This document shows, in pieces, positions 23,933 to 32,486 of a DNA stretch of 47,703 nt. The position numbers and the translations under genes are program-made. The notes under the pieces were generated by a model. The model did no database searches. It worked only from the letters and a program-made list of their open reading frames with translations, and was not told the origin of the DNA. The DNA is from Spirochaetia bacterium (GTDB lineage: Bacteria; Spirochaetota; Leptospiria; Leptospirales; Leptonemataceae), in assembly GCA_021413825.1 (NCBI GenBank), contig JAIOPQ010000031.1, positions 1 to 47,703 of the forward strand, given 5' to 3'. Positions within the stretch are counted from its first letter, which is position 1; every line of letters starts with the position of its first letter.

Positions 23933-24231
23933 ACTCAATTAAGTTGCGCCTGATTGGAATCTTGCTCGCATGCCTCTTCATGGCATGCGTCACAGAAAAC
24001 GATGACGTGAACTCTGGCGATGCTACAAGCGAGATTTACGCGGCCATACAGTTCAAGGCCAGGCAATGCGGAAATTCACCAGGGTATCCTTTGCTTCCTC
24101 CGCCGCATCCAACTGCATACGGAACGCGCCTGTGTTCGCTTTCAATCATCCGTGCAGATTGCCCGTTTCGTGATTATCCAACCTTCTGCGTTGAAATGTA
24201 TGGAATAGACATTCCAGGGATTGGGCCGTGA
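23929..24231 (+). CDS. Small cysteine-containing lipoprotein
   Basis: 100 residues from GTG 23929, coupled to the gene on each side by 4-nt overlaps. The signal MNSIKLRLIGILLACLFMAC gives the lipobox LFMAC. The mature part is short and Pro/Tyr-rich, with four further cysteines (QCGNS, RLCSLS, ADCPF, FCVEMYG) that could form disulfides in the periplasm. Nothing known is recognised. Its fixed place directly before the TonB-dependent receptor suggests it is an accessory lipoprotein of that receptor (inference). Confidence 0.78.
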   Translation: MNSIKLRLIGILLACLFMACVTENDDVNSGDATSEIYAAIQFKARQCGNSPGYPLLPPPHPTAYGTRLCSLSIIRADCPFRDYPTFCVEMYGIDIPGIGP

Positions 24232-26735
24232 ACATGAAAGCCCGGCTCAAACTCATAGTCCTTCTGGCCTTGTTGGCGCCGGCAACGTTAAGCGCTCTTG
24301 ATGTGCGCATTGTGGTGAAAGATGGTAGGACCGGCCAGGGTGTTGCAGATGCTCAGATCATTGTGCTTGAAACAAAGGAAAAGTATTTTGCAGACGAAAA
24401 GGGTGAAGCCACAATCAAGATCCCTGCGGCTGGCTTTTTCACAATCCGCGCGATTTCACCGTCAGGCGAAATTGTCCAGCCAAGGATTCAAATTACAGGA
24501 CCAAACCAACAGCTAACCATCATCCTTGGGGAAATCAAAGAAGCACCTCCTAAACTCGACCCTACCCCACAGAAAGTTGGAGAAGAAGGCGTTAACGTTA
24601 CCGGGAAACGAGATCGTCAGAAGATTTCTCGCTACCAGGTGCGCCTGGATGAAATCAAACGTTTACCCGGACAATTTGGTGAAGCCCTGCGTGGTCTTGA
24701 GACCCTACCAGGAGTAAACGCTCCACCGTTTGGAAACGGCGAAATAGTAGTCCGCGGTGCAAACGAAAATGCAAACACATACCTCGTCGATAACCTGCCA
24801 ATTGGTTATGCGTTTCATTTCGCCGGATTAAACAGCGTACTTCACAATGACATTATCAAATCGATCGATCTGTACACTGGCGCGTATCCAGTAACCTACG
24901 GGAATGCAACGGGTGGTGTTATCGCCATAGATACGATCGATGAGGTTCCGAAATTTGGTGGAAATGCAACGTTCTCCCTCTGGTCCGCCCAGGCATTGTT
25001 CAAAGCACCCTTTGCAGACGGCGCAGGTTACTGGATTGGTTCTGGGCGCGCGTCGTACCTGGATCGCACGCTCAAGCCTTACATACCCGAAGGGGCTCGC
25101 TTTATCCCGCGTTACTGGGATGGGCAATTCAAAGCAATGTATCGCATCAATCCAGAGCATCAGCTCTACTTCTATACTCTGGGTGCAAAGGACACATTCG
25201 TAGCAAAAATTGACAATCGACCCACCTGGGACCCAACATCGGAATTCGATCCCAGGTTTGTGGGTGCAAGTATTGCCTTTGATCGCGCATTCCATACGGA
25301 AGCGATTCGCCATGTCTGGTCCCCTGGAACTCGCGTGAGCAATGAACTTACGGTACTCTACCACAATAACATTCGATACATCGACGGAACGCTCGGCGCA
25401 ATTCGGGCCAAACAGAAGCAAGAAGACGGTTACGCTGCCCTCAAAGACGATTTCAACTGGGAAGCCATGAAAGATCATGTCTTCTTTGATGCGGGTTTTG
25501 AGGCCAGACAGTTCAGATACAAGAGCACCGGGCAAACCACAGTTGCAGTAAATCCAAACAATCCCAGCCCGGATCCTTACAAGACTGAAAACCCGGATTT
25601 TGTAAACGTTCCAGTTCAGGACATGCAGAAGACATCGTATAACAGCGGTTATTTGATGACGACCCTGAAGGCGTATGGCGTAGAACTAAAACCAGGCCTC
25701 CGGGCTGATTACTTTGGCCTCACAAAGCAGACTGTTGTTGATCCGCGGGGAACTCTTTCCTACACTTTCCCATGGAAAACAACCACTTTGCTCAGTGGAG
25801 CTGGTGTATATCACCGGGTTCCCGATGCTGGAACATACTCAAAGACCTCCGGAAATCCTGACCTCTACCTTGAGCGCGCTGAGCATTACGGTGGTGGAAT
25901 TGAACAGATCATCGATACCTGGACTTTAAAGGCTGAAGTCTACAGACACTACTTCACAGACATAGTGGTTTCAGATCCATATATTACAACGCCAGTCAAG
26001 GCGAACCCTGATCCATTTGGAAAGTATTCTCAGCCAATTCTACTGAATGCACCGCAATTCTATTCAAACGATGGAAATGGATTTTCTGAAGGTTTCGAAA
26101 TCTATATTAAGAAGAGTAAGCCGGAAGGAAAAAACGGATTCTACGGCTGGATTTCCTATACCTGGTCGCGCACTCTGCGTAACAATCATCAGCACGTTAT
26201 CTACGATGACGAAAGAAGACAGATTTTCAGCGCGGATGAAGCACGCGTAATCCGCCAGTACGATAACACTAAGGATCATTTTGCTGATTTTGACCGGACT
26301 CATATTGTTAACGTTGTGCTCGGATGGAAAATCTCCCGCGAATGGCAAGTGGGTGCCCGCTGGAAATACATGACATCGCAGCCTTATACTCCAATCGTTG
26401 GCGATGATGGCGGGCGACAGATCCAGAATGGCCGTTACGTGTTCAATCCGCTCTATAGCCCGCTGACTAACTCTGGCAGACTCAATCCGTATCATCGCCT
26501 CGATATCAGGGTGGATCGATTCCAGAACTATCCATGGGGATACGGAAACGTATTCGTAGAAGTTCTAAACGTATACCTGCGTGATAATCCTGTAAACCTG
26601 GACTGGAACGCCGCTCGCCCTGCATCACGGACCAATCCTACTATTCAAAATGATTTTGGGACACTTGAATCTTCAACTGATGGCAAGAAGACTAAGTTCC
26701 CTCTCTTTAATTTTGGAATTGAGGTGCAGTTCTAA
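24228..26735 (+). CDS. TonB-dependent outer-membrane receptor with N-terminal carboxypeptidase-regulatory-like domain
   Basis: 835 residues from GTG 24228 (overlapping the previous stop); an ATG two codons later is an alternative. The signal is KARLKLIVLLALLAPATLSA. Residues about 25-105 form a carboxypeptidase-regulatory-like beta domain. The plug follows (RLPGQFGEALRGLETLPGV, GEIVVRGANENANTYLVDNL, GAYPVTYGNATGGVIAIDT), then a barrel ending FPLFNFGIEVQF with the terminal Phe typical of outer-membrane proteins. The family imports siderophores, cobalamin, glycans or metals using TonB energy. No TonB/ExbBD or inner-membrane transporter is in the window. The ligand is unknown; the neighbouring small lipoproteins may be capture or plug partners. 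Confidence 0.92.
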   Translation: MNMKARLKLIVLLALLAPATLSALDVRIVVKDGRTGQGVADAQIIVLETKEKYFADEKGEATIKIPAAGFFTIRAISPSGEIVQPRIQITGPNQQLTIILGEIKEAPPKLDPTPQKVGEEGVNVTGKRDRQKISRYQVRLDEIKRLPGQFGEALRGLETLPGVNAPPFGNGEIVVRGANENANTYLVDNLPIGYAFHFAGLNSVLHNDIIKSIDLYTGAYPVTYGNATGGVIAIDTIDEVPKFGGNATFSLWSAQALFKAPFADGAGYWIGSGRASYLDRTLKPYIPEGARFIPRYWDGQFKAMYRINPEHQLYFYTLGAKDTFVAKIDNRPTWDPTSEFDPRFVGASIAFDRAFHTEAIRHVWSPGTRVSNELTVLYHNNIRYIDGTLGAIRAKQKQEDGYAALKDDFNWEAMKDHVFFDAGFEARQFRYKSTGQTTVAVNPNNPSPDPYKTENPDFVNVPVQDMQKTSYNSGYLMTTLKAYGVELKPGLRADYFGLTKQTVVDPRGTLSYTFPWKTTTLLSGAGVYHRVPDAGTYSKTSGNPDLYLERAEHYGGGIEQIIDTWTLKAEVYRHYFTDIVVSDPYITTPVKANPDPFGKYSQPILLNAPQFYSNDGNGFSEGFEIYIKKSKPEGKNGFYGWISYTWSRTLRNNHQHVIYDDERRQIFSADEARVIRQYDNTKDHFADFDRTHIVNVVLGWKISREWQVGARWKYMTSQPYTPIVGDDGGRQIQNGRYVFNPLYSPLTNSGRLNPYHRLDIRVDRFQNYPWGYGNVFVEVLNVYLRDNPVNLDWNAARPASRTNPTIQNDFGTLESSTDGKKTKFPLFNFGIEVQF

Positions 26736-27253
26736 TGAAGAGGCTTGCTCTACCCTTGATCGTTCTCCTGGGCGTAAGCAGTTGCGATTCAGTGGATCAC
26801 AAGAAGGACAGGGATGCGGAACAGCAGAGGCTAATCTACGTTGCGTCCCTATTGACTAGAGACTCAACCGATCACTGCGCCCAGGCGGAAACAGCAGCGC
26901 TTGCGTGTTCCGGAGCGGCAGGACTCAGCGCGACGTATGTGAGTACGCTCCAAGCGGGTTACGGAATTACTAACGCGACGCAGACGGCCACAGCCATCTG
27001 TTCGCAGTTGCCGTCGTCTGTCCTTTTTACCGGTTCCACAGAAAACGCAAGGAACTGCCACTTTGATTGCAACAAAGCTTATTTCGAGCGCCTCCAAAAT
27101 GAAGGTCGCTGCACGGCAGCGTTATTCCCGGCTGCATTGACCGCTTATACAGGATGCCTTCCGCTCATATGGGTGAATTCGTGCAGCAGCAAGGACTCTG
27201 CACTCAATAGTTGTTTGGTCAGTTGTTTTAAAACTGGAACTGTAGTTCCCTGA
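26735..27253 (+). CDS. Cysteine-rich lipoprotein, last gene of the TonB-receptor operon
   Basis: 172 residues; its ATG shares one base with the receptor stop (TAATG). The signal ends LLGVSSC. The mature protein has about ten cysteines in a helical-looking context (DHCAQAETAALACSG, ARNCHFDCNKAYFE, GRCTAALF, NSCLVSCF), with several CxxxC spacings. This suggests disulfides or metal binding, but no CxxCH heme motif is present. It is probably a surface or periplasmic partner of the receptor. I do not recognise a family. Confidence 0.8.
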   Translation: MKRLALPLIVLLGVSSCDSVDHKKDRDAEQQRLIYVASLLTRDSTDHCAQAETAALACSGAAGLSATYVSTLQAGYGITNATQTATAICSQLPSSVLFTGSTENARNCHFDCNKAYFERLQNEGRCTAALFPAALTAYTGCLPLIWVNSCSSKDSALNSCLVSCFKTGTVVP

Positions 27254-27265
27254 GGGCCCTCAGCT

Positions 27266-27613
27266 TCAACTGCCCCGACCAGGGCCATGTGAAAAAAAGT
27301 CCGCCCAACCCTGAAACCACGCGAGCACACCGTCAAGCTCCCGGGCGAGATCCCCGACGCTGACTCTTCGCACTTCAACGTGTCCCGCATCGGCCACCAG
27401 TTCAAGCTCAAGCGACTCACCATCAGGATCGATGTGCACATCGATCCAATCGTCGCGTCCATTGATGAGTTTCGTCGAGAGGTGGAACGCACCGCTGGAA
27501 TTGGTGTACGTAATTTTGCGAGTTGGCTCCCATGCGAACGCGGCGCCATGGGTTCGAGCCCAGGCATCAAGAATAGCGCGGGCAGGCTCTCCAGTCAGGT
27601 CTTCTGATGCCAC
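27266..27613 (-). CDS. GC-rich orphan protein of unknown function, possibly 5'-truncated
   Basis: 115 residues from GTG 27613. The same frame stays open upstream to a TAG at about 27673 and reads plausibly (RFRITLALIRNGKKAVASED), yet contains no ATG, GTG or TTG there. The real N-terminus therefore may be missing or use an unusual start. The protein has alternating beta strands (KITYTNSSGAFHLSTKL, WIDVHIDPDGESLELELV) and a short amphipathic end. Base composition is visibly more GC-rich than the neighbours. It lies 12 nt from the convergent lipoprotein stop. I do not recognise it. Overlapping frames on both strands are less protein-like. Confidence 0.5.
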   Translation of the reverse strand: MASEDLTGEPARAILDAWARTHGAAFAWEPTRKITYTNSSGAFHLSTKLINGRDDWIDVHIDPDGESLELELVADAGHVEVRRVSVGDLARELDGVLAWFQGWADFFSHGPGRGS

Positions 27614-27723
27614 GGCCTTCTTTCCGTTACGGATTAACGCCAGCGTGATCCGGAATCGGTCACCTGGCCTCTAGCCGCCCCTACCCGGCTCAATTTACCG
27701 CAAGCCAAAGGCTCGAGTCTGAA

Positions 27724-28389
27724 TCAATCCCACTTAATATTTTCAAGTGCACGCTGAGCTTCACGCTTTGTTGCAGTTGGAAACCGTGATTGAATTACAC
27801 GCATCAAAGGAACAAACCCGCGACGGTCGCGTAAGCTTCCAAGCGAACGAATCACAGCAGTAGCAACTGTTACGTTATCTGCCTGCGGCCCTTTCTCAAG
27901 TTCCGCATTGAGGGCAGCTACTAGCTCTGTTGTAGCGCTGGTTGCATCCTTATAAAAACGAGCGAGAGAGCGCGCGCAAGAAAGGCGCACTTCTTCATTT
28001 GCATCCTCTTTGAGGACCTTCCCCATTGGGCCTACGAGTTTTTCACTTTCACCCAGATCAGAAAAACGCCCCAGAGCCTGGCAGGCGCTGTCACGAATCA
28101 AATGATGCTCGCTGTTCTGCGTTTGCGGCGCCAGGGCACCCAGAATGGGATTGTAAAGACTTGAAGGGGCTATGTCTTTGCGATTTACAAGTTCACGGGC
28201 CAGTTCGCCCAGACGCGATACTGCGCACGATTTATCTTCAATGCGGACGCGCGGGTCTGAGATCTGCTTTGCAATTTCATCGACACCCGTTATTGGAATG
28301 CGATTGAAAACGTAGCACGTGGATTCCTGCGCAAACGCAGGGGAAACCAGACAGAATATTAGAGCAAATCCAGGTATGATTCGATTCAT
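27724..28389 (-). CDS. Exported HEAT-repeat protein
   Basis: 221 residues with a cleavable signal (LIFCLVSPAFAQE). The mature chain consists of paired helices in a HEAT/armadillo-like pattern: DPRVRIEDKSCAVSRLGELA, LIRDSACQALGRFSDLGES, NEEVRLSCARSLARFYKDA, VATAVIRSLGSLRDRRGFV, TKREAQRALENI. Such repeats serve as periplasmic protein-binding scaffolds. The start overlaps the stop of the HAMP-like gene upstream (ATGA), so they form a coupled pair. Confidence 0.82.
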   Translation of the reverse strand: MNRIIPGFALIFCLVSPAFAQESTCYVFNRIPITGVDEIAKQISDPRVRIEDKSCAVSRLGELARELVNRKDIAPSSLYNPILGALAPQTQNSEHHLIRDSACQALGRFSDLGESEKLVGPMGKVLKEDANEEVRLSCARSLARFYKDATSATTELVAALNAELEKGPQADNVTVATAVIRSLGSLRDRRGFVPLMRVIQSRFPTATKREAQRALENIKWD

Positions 28390-28880
28390 TTGACCCTCTT
28401 CTCAACAACCTCGTTCAACAACTCGGCCAGATCCTGGAACTGATCCGATTTGCGGATGCGAATGGTCCTGGGAGGTGCGCCTTCCGACAAATCCTTCAAC
28501 GTCATTTTGATGCTGTGGATTGGGCCGGCCATGCTGTGCGAATAGAATAGACTGAATACAACTATGATAACCAGGTTCAGTACGCTGATAAACAGGATTG
28601 GCTTCCAGAACAGGTCAAACGCATTGTATGTCTTTCCTGGTACCGGAACTTCTGTGACGCTTCCATCTGCCTGGGTGACTTTCTGGATGTCCATGCTGAA
28701 GAGAATTCCATCACCCGGGAGCAAGTCGTAGGGATTTTCGCGCAGCAGCCAGAGAACTGCCAGCGTGGAAACCGTAACAAGCAACACCACCAGTGCGAAT
28801 CTAACCATGAACTGGTTCTGAAACGGCTTATCGATGTAATACTTCCAGCGTTTACTCTGGCTTTTTTTTTCGTCTTCCAC
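28386..28880 (-). CDS. Membrane protein with two helices and HAMP-like cytoplasmic region
   Basis: 164 residues. A basic N-terminus (KRWKYYIDKPFQNQFMVRF) leads into a first helix (about 26-46). A periplasmic loop of about 45 residues follows, then a second helix (about 92-113) and a HAMP-like segment (SMAGPIHSIKMTLKDLSEG, RIRKSDQFQDLAELLNEVVE). It looks like the front half of a sensor or chemoreceptor without any output domain. Similar truncated HAMP proteins are known from other bacteria. It is coupled to the HEAT-repeat gene by a 4-nt overlap, suggesting a signalling or scaffolding pair. Confidence 0.78.
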   Translation of the reverse strand: MEDEKKSQSKRWKYYIDKPFQNQFMVRFALVVLLVTVSTLAVLWLLRENPYDLLPGDGILFSMDIQKVTQADGSVTEVPVPGKTYNAFDLFWKPILFISVLNLVIIVVFSLFYSHSMAGPIHSIKMTLKDLSEGAPPRTIRIRKSDQFQDLAELLNEVVEKRVK

Positions 28881-28964
28881 GTGTTTTCCCCCCGCCCTGG
28901 ATTTCGGTTTGCTTCTCAGGCATTGTCAACCAATTTTCCGGACAGACTAATTCATCATCGGCTT

Positions 28965-31900
28965 TCAATAGTACAGACTGTAGACCTTGTCAGCTCCAGC
29001 CGGTAAAGGTGAAGCCCAGGTTTGCTTTCCAGCCGCATCAATGATGCGAATTTCGCGGCCATCGGCAAGGACGAGTCTACCATCGCCAAGAAGTCTGGCA
29101 CTTACAATAGCAGTTCCGCTGCGTTCAGCCTTGCGATTTCCGTCTGTATTAAAGACAAAAATACGATTGGCTGAATACGTTAAGAATCCATTTTCTGCGA
29201 CTGCAATCTGAGTCATGCCAGCGGGCATTGGAATACTTTTTTGTTTCTTCAACTGTCCGTCGAGTATTACAAGTTCACCCGGAAGCATTACCAGGGTAAG
29301 TCCACCGAATGAAACAATGTCGAGAGCATCTGCCCCTTTGAGACTGGCAGACTGCGCCGGCGCAAGTTTGTCGGAAAGAATATCTATCGAAATATTCGCT
29401 CCAGCCCTGACTGTGCGATACACCGTACCCCCGGAGACGAAGTAGCGTGCTTTCGCATCACCATTTGCAAATGCGATTCGCTCAGAAAGCGATTGAAGAG
29501 CGATTGTATTCTTAGGGTTTACAATTAGCAGACGTTCTTGACCGGCAAGCAGACGCGCACCTGCATCACATGGAATCACATTAAGATCCGCACCGTTGTC
29601 AGGATCGAGGACGTGAATCTCATCTTGAGTAACTGCAAGCGGAACGCTTCCTGACGCAAGTGAGGTTACAGGTTTAGTAAAGAACCTTCTCCAGATTACT
29701 TTACGGGTTCCAGTATCAAATGCCTGGAGACTTTTGTTTTCAGCTACGAGCACAAGATTCTGATAGAAAGCAGGATTCAGAATCTTACCTGCAGCTCCGG
29801 CGTATGGAACGATTACAGGCACGCTATTGCCTTCAAGCTTTGCCAGATGTTCACGGCTTTCTTTAGCACGCGGCGAGTTAGGATACTTCATAAGGATTGC
29901 CTTATGAAGATCGCGAATTTTTGCAGCAAGCTCCGGGCTGCGATTCTGTTCGTATTTCTTTTCCAGAATTCTTGCGTGCGCTGCGATATCTTCTGGATCC
30001 TCTCGATCCTTGCGTGCTTCCAGAATTTCTTTCTCAGCCTTATCTAGATCGTTCTTATTGTAATAAATGAAGGATAGATGATAATGCGGTTCTGCATAAC
30101 CAGGATATTTTTCGCTCAGATCTCTAAAGATTTTCTCCGCCTGATCCATCATGTTGTCGTTGAAATGCATCATGCCCAGGTTTAGAGTTGCAAGCTCTGA
30201 TTTCTGGTTCATAGCATCTTCAAAATCACGACGAGCCAAATCCCGCTCTCCGGCCTGGTATCTTGCAACTCCGCGGGCAATCCGCGATTCTGTAAAATCC
30301 GGGCGATAGATCATGGAGCGATTGAAGTACTCGATCGCTGGCGGGAACTTCTTCTTGTTTAGCTCAATGATTCCAAGCTTGTAGAGCGAATAGAATGCAT
30401 CTTCGTGTTGATCCAGGATTTGTTCAAATCCTTTCTGCGCACGCGCGGTTTCACCCAGATTCAAGTAGTACGTGAAAACAGCTTCGGTAAGCTCCAAGTC
30501 TTCGGGACGTTTTTCTGCAGCTTCGTTCAATGTGCGAAGTGCTTCTTCCTTGCGACCAAGCTCCATTTTACACGATGCGATTTTAACGAGTATGAGGGAT
30601 TTATCCCACCGGGCATAGGTTTGCTCGTAGATTGGCAGTGCGTCAGCAAAATGTCCGCGCGAATAGAGTTCTTCAGCGCGACGCAGACCTGGCAGGAGCG
30701 GGCCATGTTTGATATTATCTTCAACAATTGCAAGGGCCTCATCGGCGCCCTGTACTTCTGCAAGAGCTTTCGATTTCTTGAATAGAGTTCGAGCCTGTTC
30801 GTAGTTTTCCTTTTTGTTGGCCTCAAGCCCCTGCTTGTAGTAAAGGCCGGCTAAGCGACGTTTCGCCTGCGTATCGTCTGGACGATCTTTGAGCAATTTA
30901 ACATAAAATGCTTCCGCCTCTGCAGGGTTCTCTTCTTCTTTAAGACGACCGAGCTCCACTGCGCGAGCAGGATTCGCTTTTACGAGCGCATTTACCTTTG
31001 CAGACATTGCATCGGCTTCTTTAGTACGGCCAACTGCACGATATACTTTGACAAGGCCAATCATAGCAGTCGTGTTTTCTGTATCTATTACAAGGCTTTT
31101 CTTGTATTGAGTCTCTGCATTCTTGAAATCACGTTTCTCAAATTCAGCGCGTGCAATTGAGTTTGTTATTACCGGAAGATCATTTTTTACAGCGAAAGCT
31201 TTGTTATACTCAACAATTGCCTTATCAAACTTCCTTGTACGGAAGAGCCTGTCTCCAGCTTCCAGGTTTCTGTAAACGCTTACGAGCTGACGCCCGCGCG
31301 CAAGATCCTCGTTGTTTGGTTCCTGGGCTGCGGCAGTCTGGAACTCGCGATCTGCATCGGCAAACCTGGAATCATCCAGATATGCAAACGCAAGATTGAT
31401 ACGTGCAGAAAGCAGTTTTGGTGAAAGAGCGAGCGCGCGGTGAAAGGATTCTATAGCTGGTCTCGCCTGGCCTTCGTCCTTCTGGATGAGACCTAAACGG
31501 TTGAAGAGTTCAGCGTTTCCCGGGGCTTTTTTGATTTCAGCTCGAACGAGCTTTTCTGCTTCAACACCCCGACCTTGCTTTTGATATACAGCAGAGAGCA
31601 GGAGTAATCCGTCCGTATTGTCCGGAGAAAGCTTCAACAGTTGATTTAGATTGGCTTCTGCTTCTGCGTAGCGATTCAGTGCAAACAAGCTGGATGCCGC
31701 AAGATACAGTGGTGCTGTTGAGCCCGGCGTTTCACGCTTGGCTTCTTCGAATTTTGCAAGGGCATCCTGGTAACGTTTTTGTTTGAATAGACCGCTGCCC
31801 TCTTCCAGGAGGCGTGAGGTTTTGCCAGCAGCCTGACCGGAGGTTGCATCTTTCAAATTAGGATTAACTTCGTGCGCCTTCTTAAAATATGCATCCGCTT

Positions 31901-32486
31901 CTTCATAGCGTTTGGTTTCAACGCATACATCACCCAGTTGCAAGTAGAGTTGATCGCGATATTTGAAAGTCGGCACATCCGCTTTCTTAAGTGTTGAGTA
32001 TGCGTTTGGATAATCCTTCATCAGCTTGTAACCGGTTCCCGCTTTGAAAGCGTAAAGCGGTTCATCCGGATGATCATTCATGAGTTTTACATAACGGATC
32101 TGCGCCTGATCGAGCTCACCGCGCGAAGTATAGAGCATGGCCAGCATCAACGCCAGTTGCTCTTCTTTGGGACGAATCTTCTCTGCCTGGAGATAAGAAG
32201 GCAGCGCCTTCTCCTGATCTCCGAGCTTCATCAGGTTGTTTCCTTCCAGGAAGAATCCATCGAAGGAGGCCTGAATCCCAAGGGCCTTGCGCGCCGATGC
32301 CAGGGACTCTTCGTATTGTTTATCCTGGAATTGGCGATTGGCTTTGTTAATCCACTCCTGGGACTGTCTGTATAACTCTGGATTTGCAACGCTCTCTTCG
32401 TGAGCGTTAGAAATCACAGTGGGTGGTGCCGTTCTGCAATAGACGAAGGCTGTAAGTGCAATATATGCCAGGTATTGTGGTTTCAT
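28965..32486 (-). CDS. Very large TPR-repeat envelope protein with C-terminal PQQ-like beta-propeller
   Basis: 1173 residues. The N-terminal signal reads MKPQYLAYIALTAFVYC; Tyr before Cys is a poor lipobox, so lipidation is uncertain. Residues about 40-870 hold more than twenty TPR units (for example AFAYLDDSRFADADREFQTA, HYHLSFIYYNKNDLDKAEKE). Residues about 880-1173 form repeated beta strands of a PQQ-like propeller (NKSLQAFDTGTRKVIWRRFF, IRIIDAAGKQTWASPLPA). It is presumably a periplasmic scaffold. Its start overlaps the stop of the preceding lipoprotein gene (ATGA). Confidence 0.85.
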   Translation of the reverse strand: MKPQYLAYIALTAFVYCRTAPPTVISNAHEESVANPELYRQSQEWINKANRQFQDKQYEESLASARKALGIQASFDGFFLEGNNLMKLGDQEKALPSYLQAEKIRPKEEQLALMLAMLYTSRGELDQAQIRYVKLMNDHPDEPLYAFKAGTGYKLMKDYPNAYSTLKKADVPTFKYRDQLYLQLGDVCVETKRYEEADAYFKKAHEVNPNLKDATSGQAAGKTSRLLEEGSGLFKQKRYQDALAKFEEAKRETPGSTAPLYLAASSLFALNRYAEAEANLNQLLKLSPDNTDGLLLLSAVYQKQGRGVEAEKLVRAEIKKAPGNAELFNRLGLIQKDEGQARPAIESFHRALALSPKLLSARINLAFAYLDDSRFADADREFQTAAAQEPNNEDLARGRQLVSVYRNLEAGDRLFRTRKFDKAIVEYNKAFAVKNDLPVITNSIARAEFEKRDFKNAETQYKKSLVIDTENTTAMIGLVKVYRAVGRTKEADAMSAKVNALVKANPARAVELGRLKEEENPAEAEAFYVKLLKDRPDDTQAKRRLAGLYYKQGLEANKKENYEQARTLFKKSKALAEVQGADEALAIVEDNIKHGPLLPGLRRAEELYSRGHFADALPIYEQTYARWDKSLILVKIASCKMELGRKEEALRTLNEAAEKRPEDLELTEAVFTYYLNLGETARAQKGFEQILDQHEDAFYSLYKLGIIELNKKKFPPAIEYFNRSMIYRPDFTESRIARGVARYQAGERDLARRDFEDAMNQKSELATLNLGMMHFNDNMMDQAEKIFRDLSEKYPGYAEPHYHLSFIYYNKNDLDKAEKEILEARKDREDPEDIAAHARILEKKYEQNRSPELAAKIRDLHKAILMKYPNSPRAKESREHLAKLEGNSVPVIVPYAGAAGKILNPAFYQNLVLVAENKSLQAFDTGTRKVIWRRFFTKPVTSLASGSVPLAVTQDEIHVLDPDNGADLNVIPCDAGARLLAGQERLLIVNPKNTIALQSLSERIAFANGDAKARYFVSGGTVYRTVRAGANISIDILSDKLAPAQSASLKGADALDIVSFGGLTLVMLPGELVILDGQLKKQKSIPMPAGMTQIAVAENGFLTYSANRIFVFNTDGNRKAERSGTAIVSARLLGDGRLVLADGREIRIIDAAGKQTWASPLPAGADKVYSLYY

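Noticed and set aside
24828..25535. 235-residue minus-strand frame inside the TonB receptor gene
   Set aside because: The receptor frame has strong plug and barrel motifs across the same bases; the opposite frame has none.
27536..27556. tRNA T-arm-like GGGTTCGAGCCC
   Set aside because: The stem has only four pairs around a six-base loop, and no acceptor, D or anticodon arm can be placed around it.
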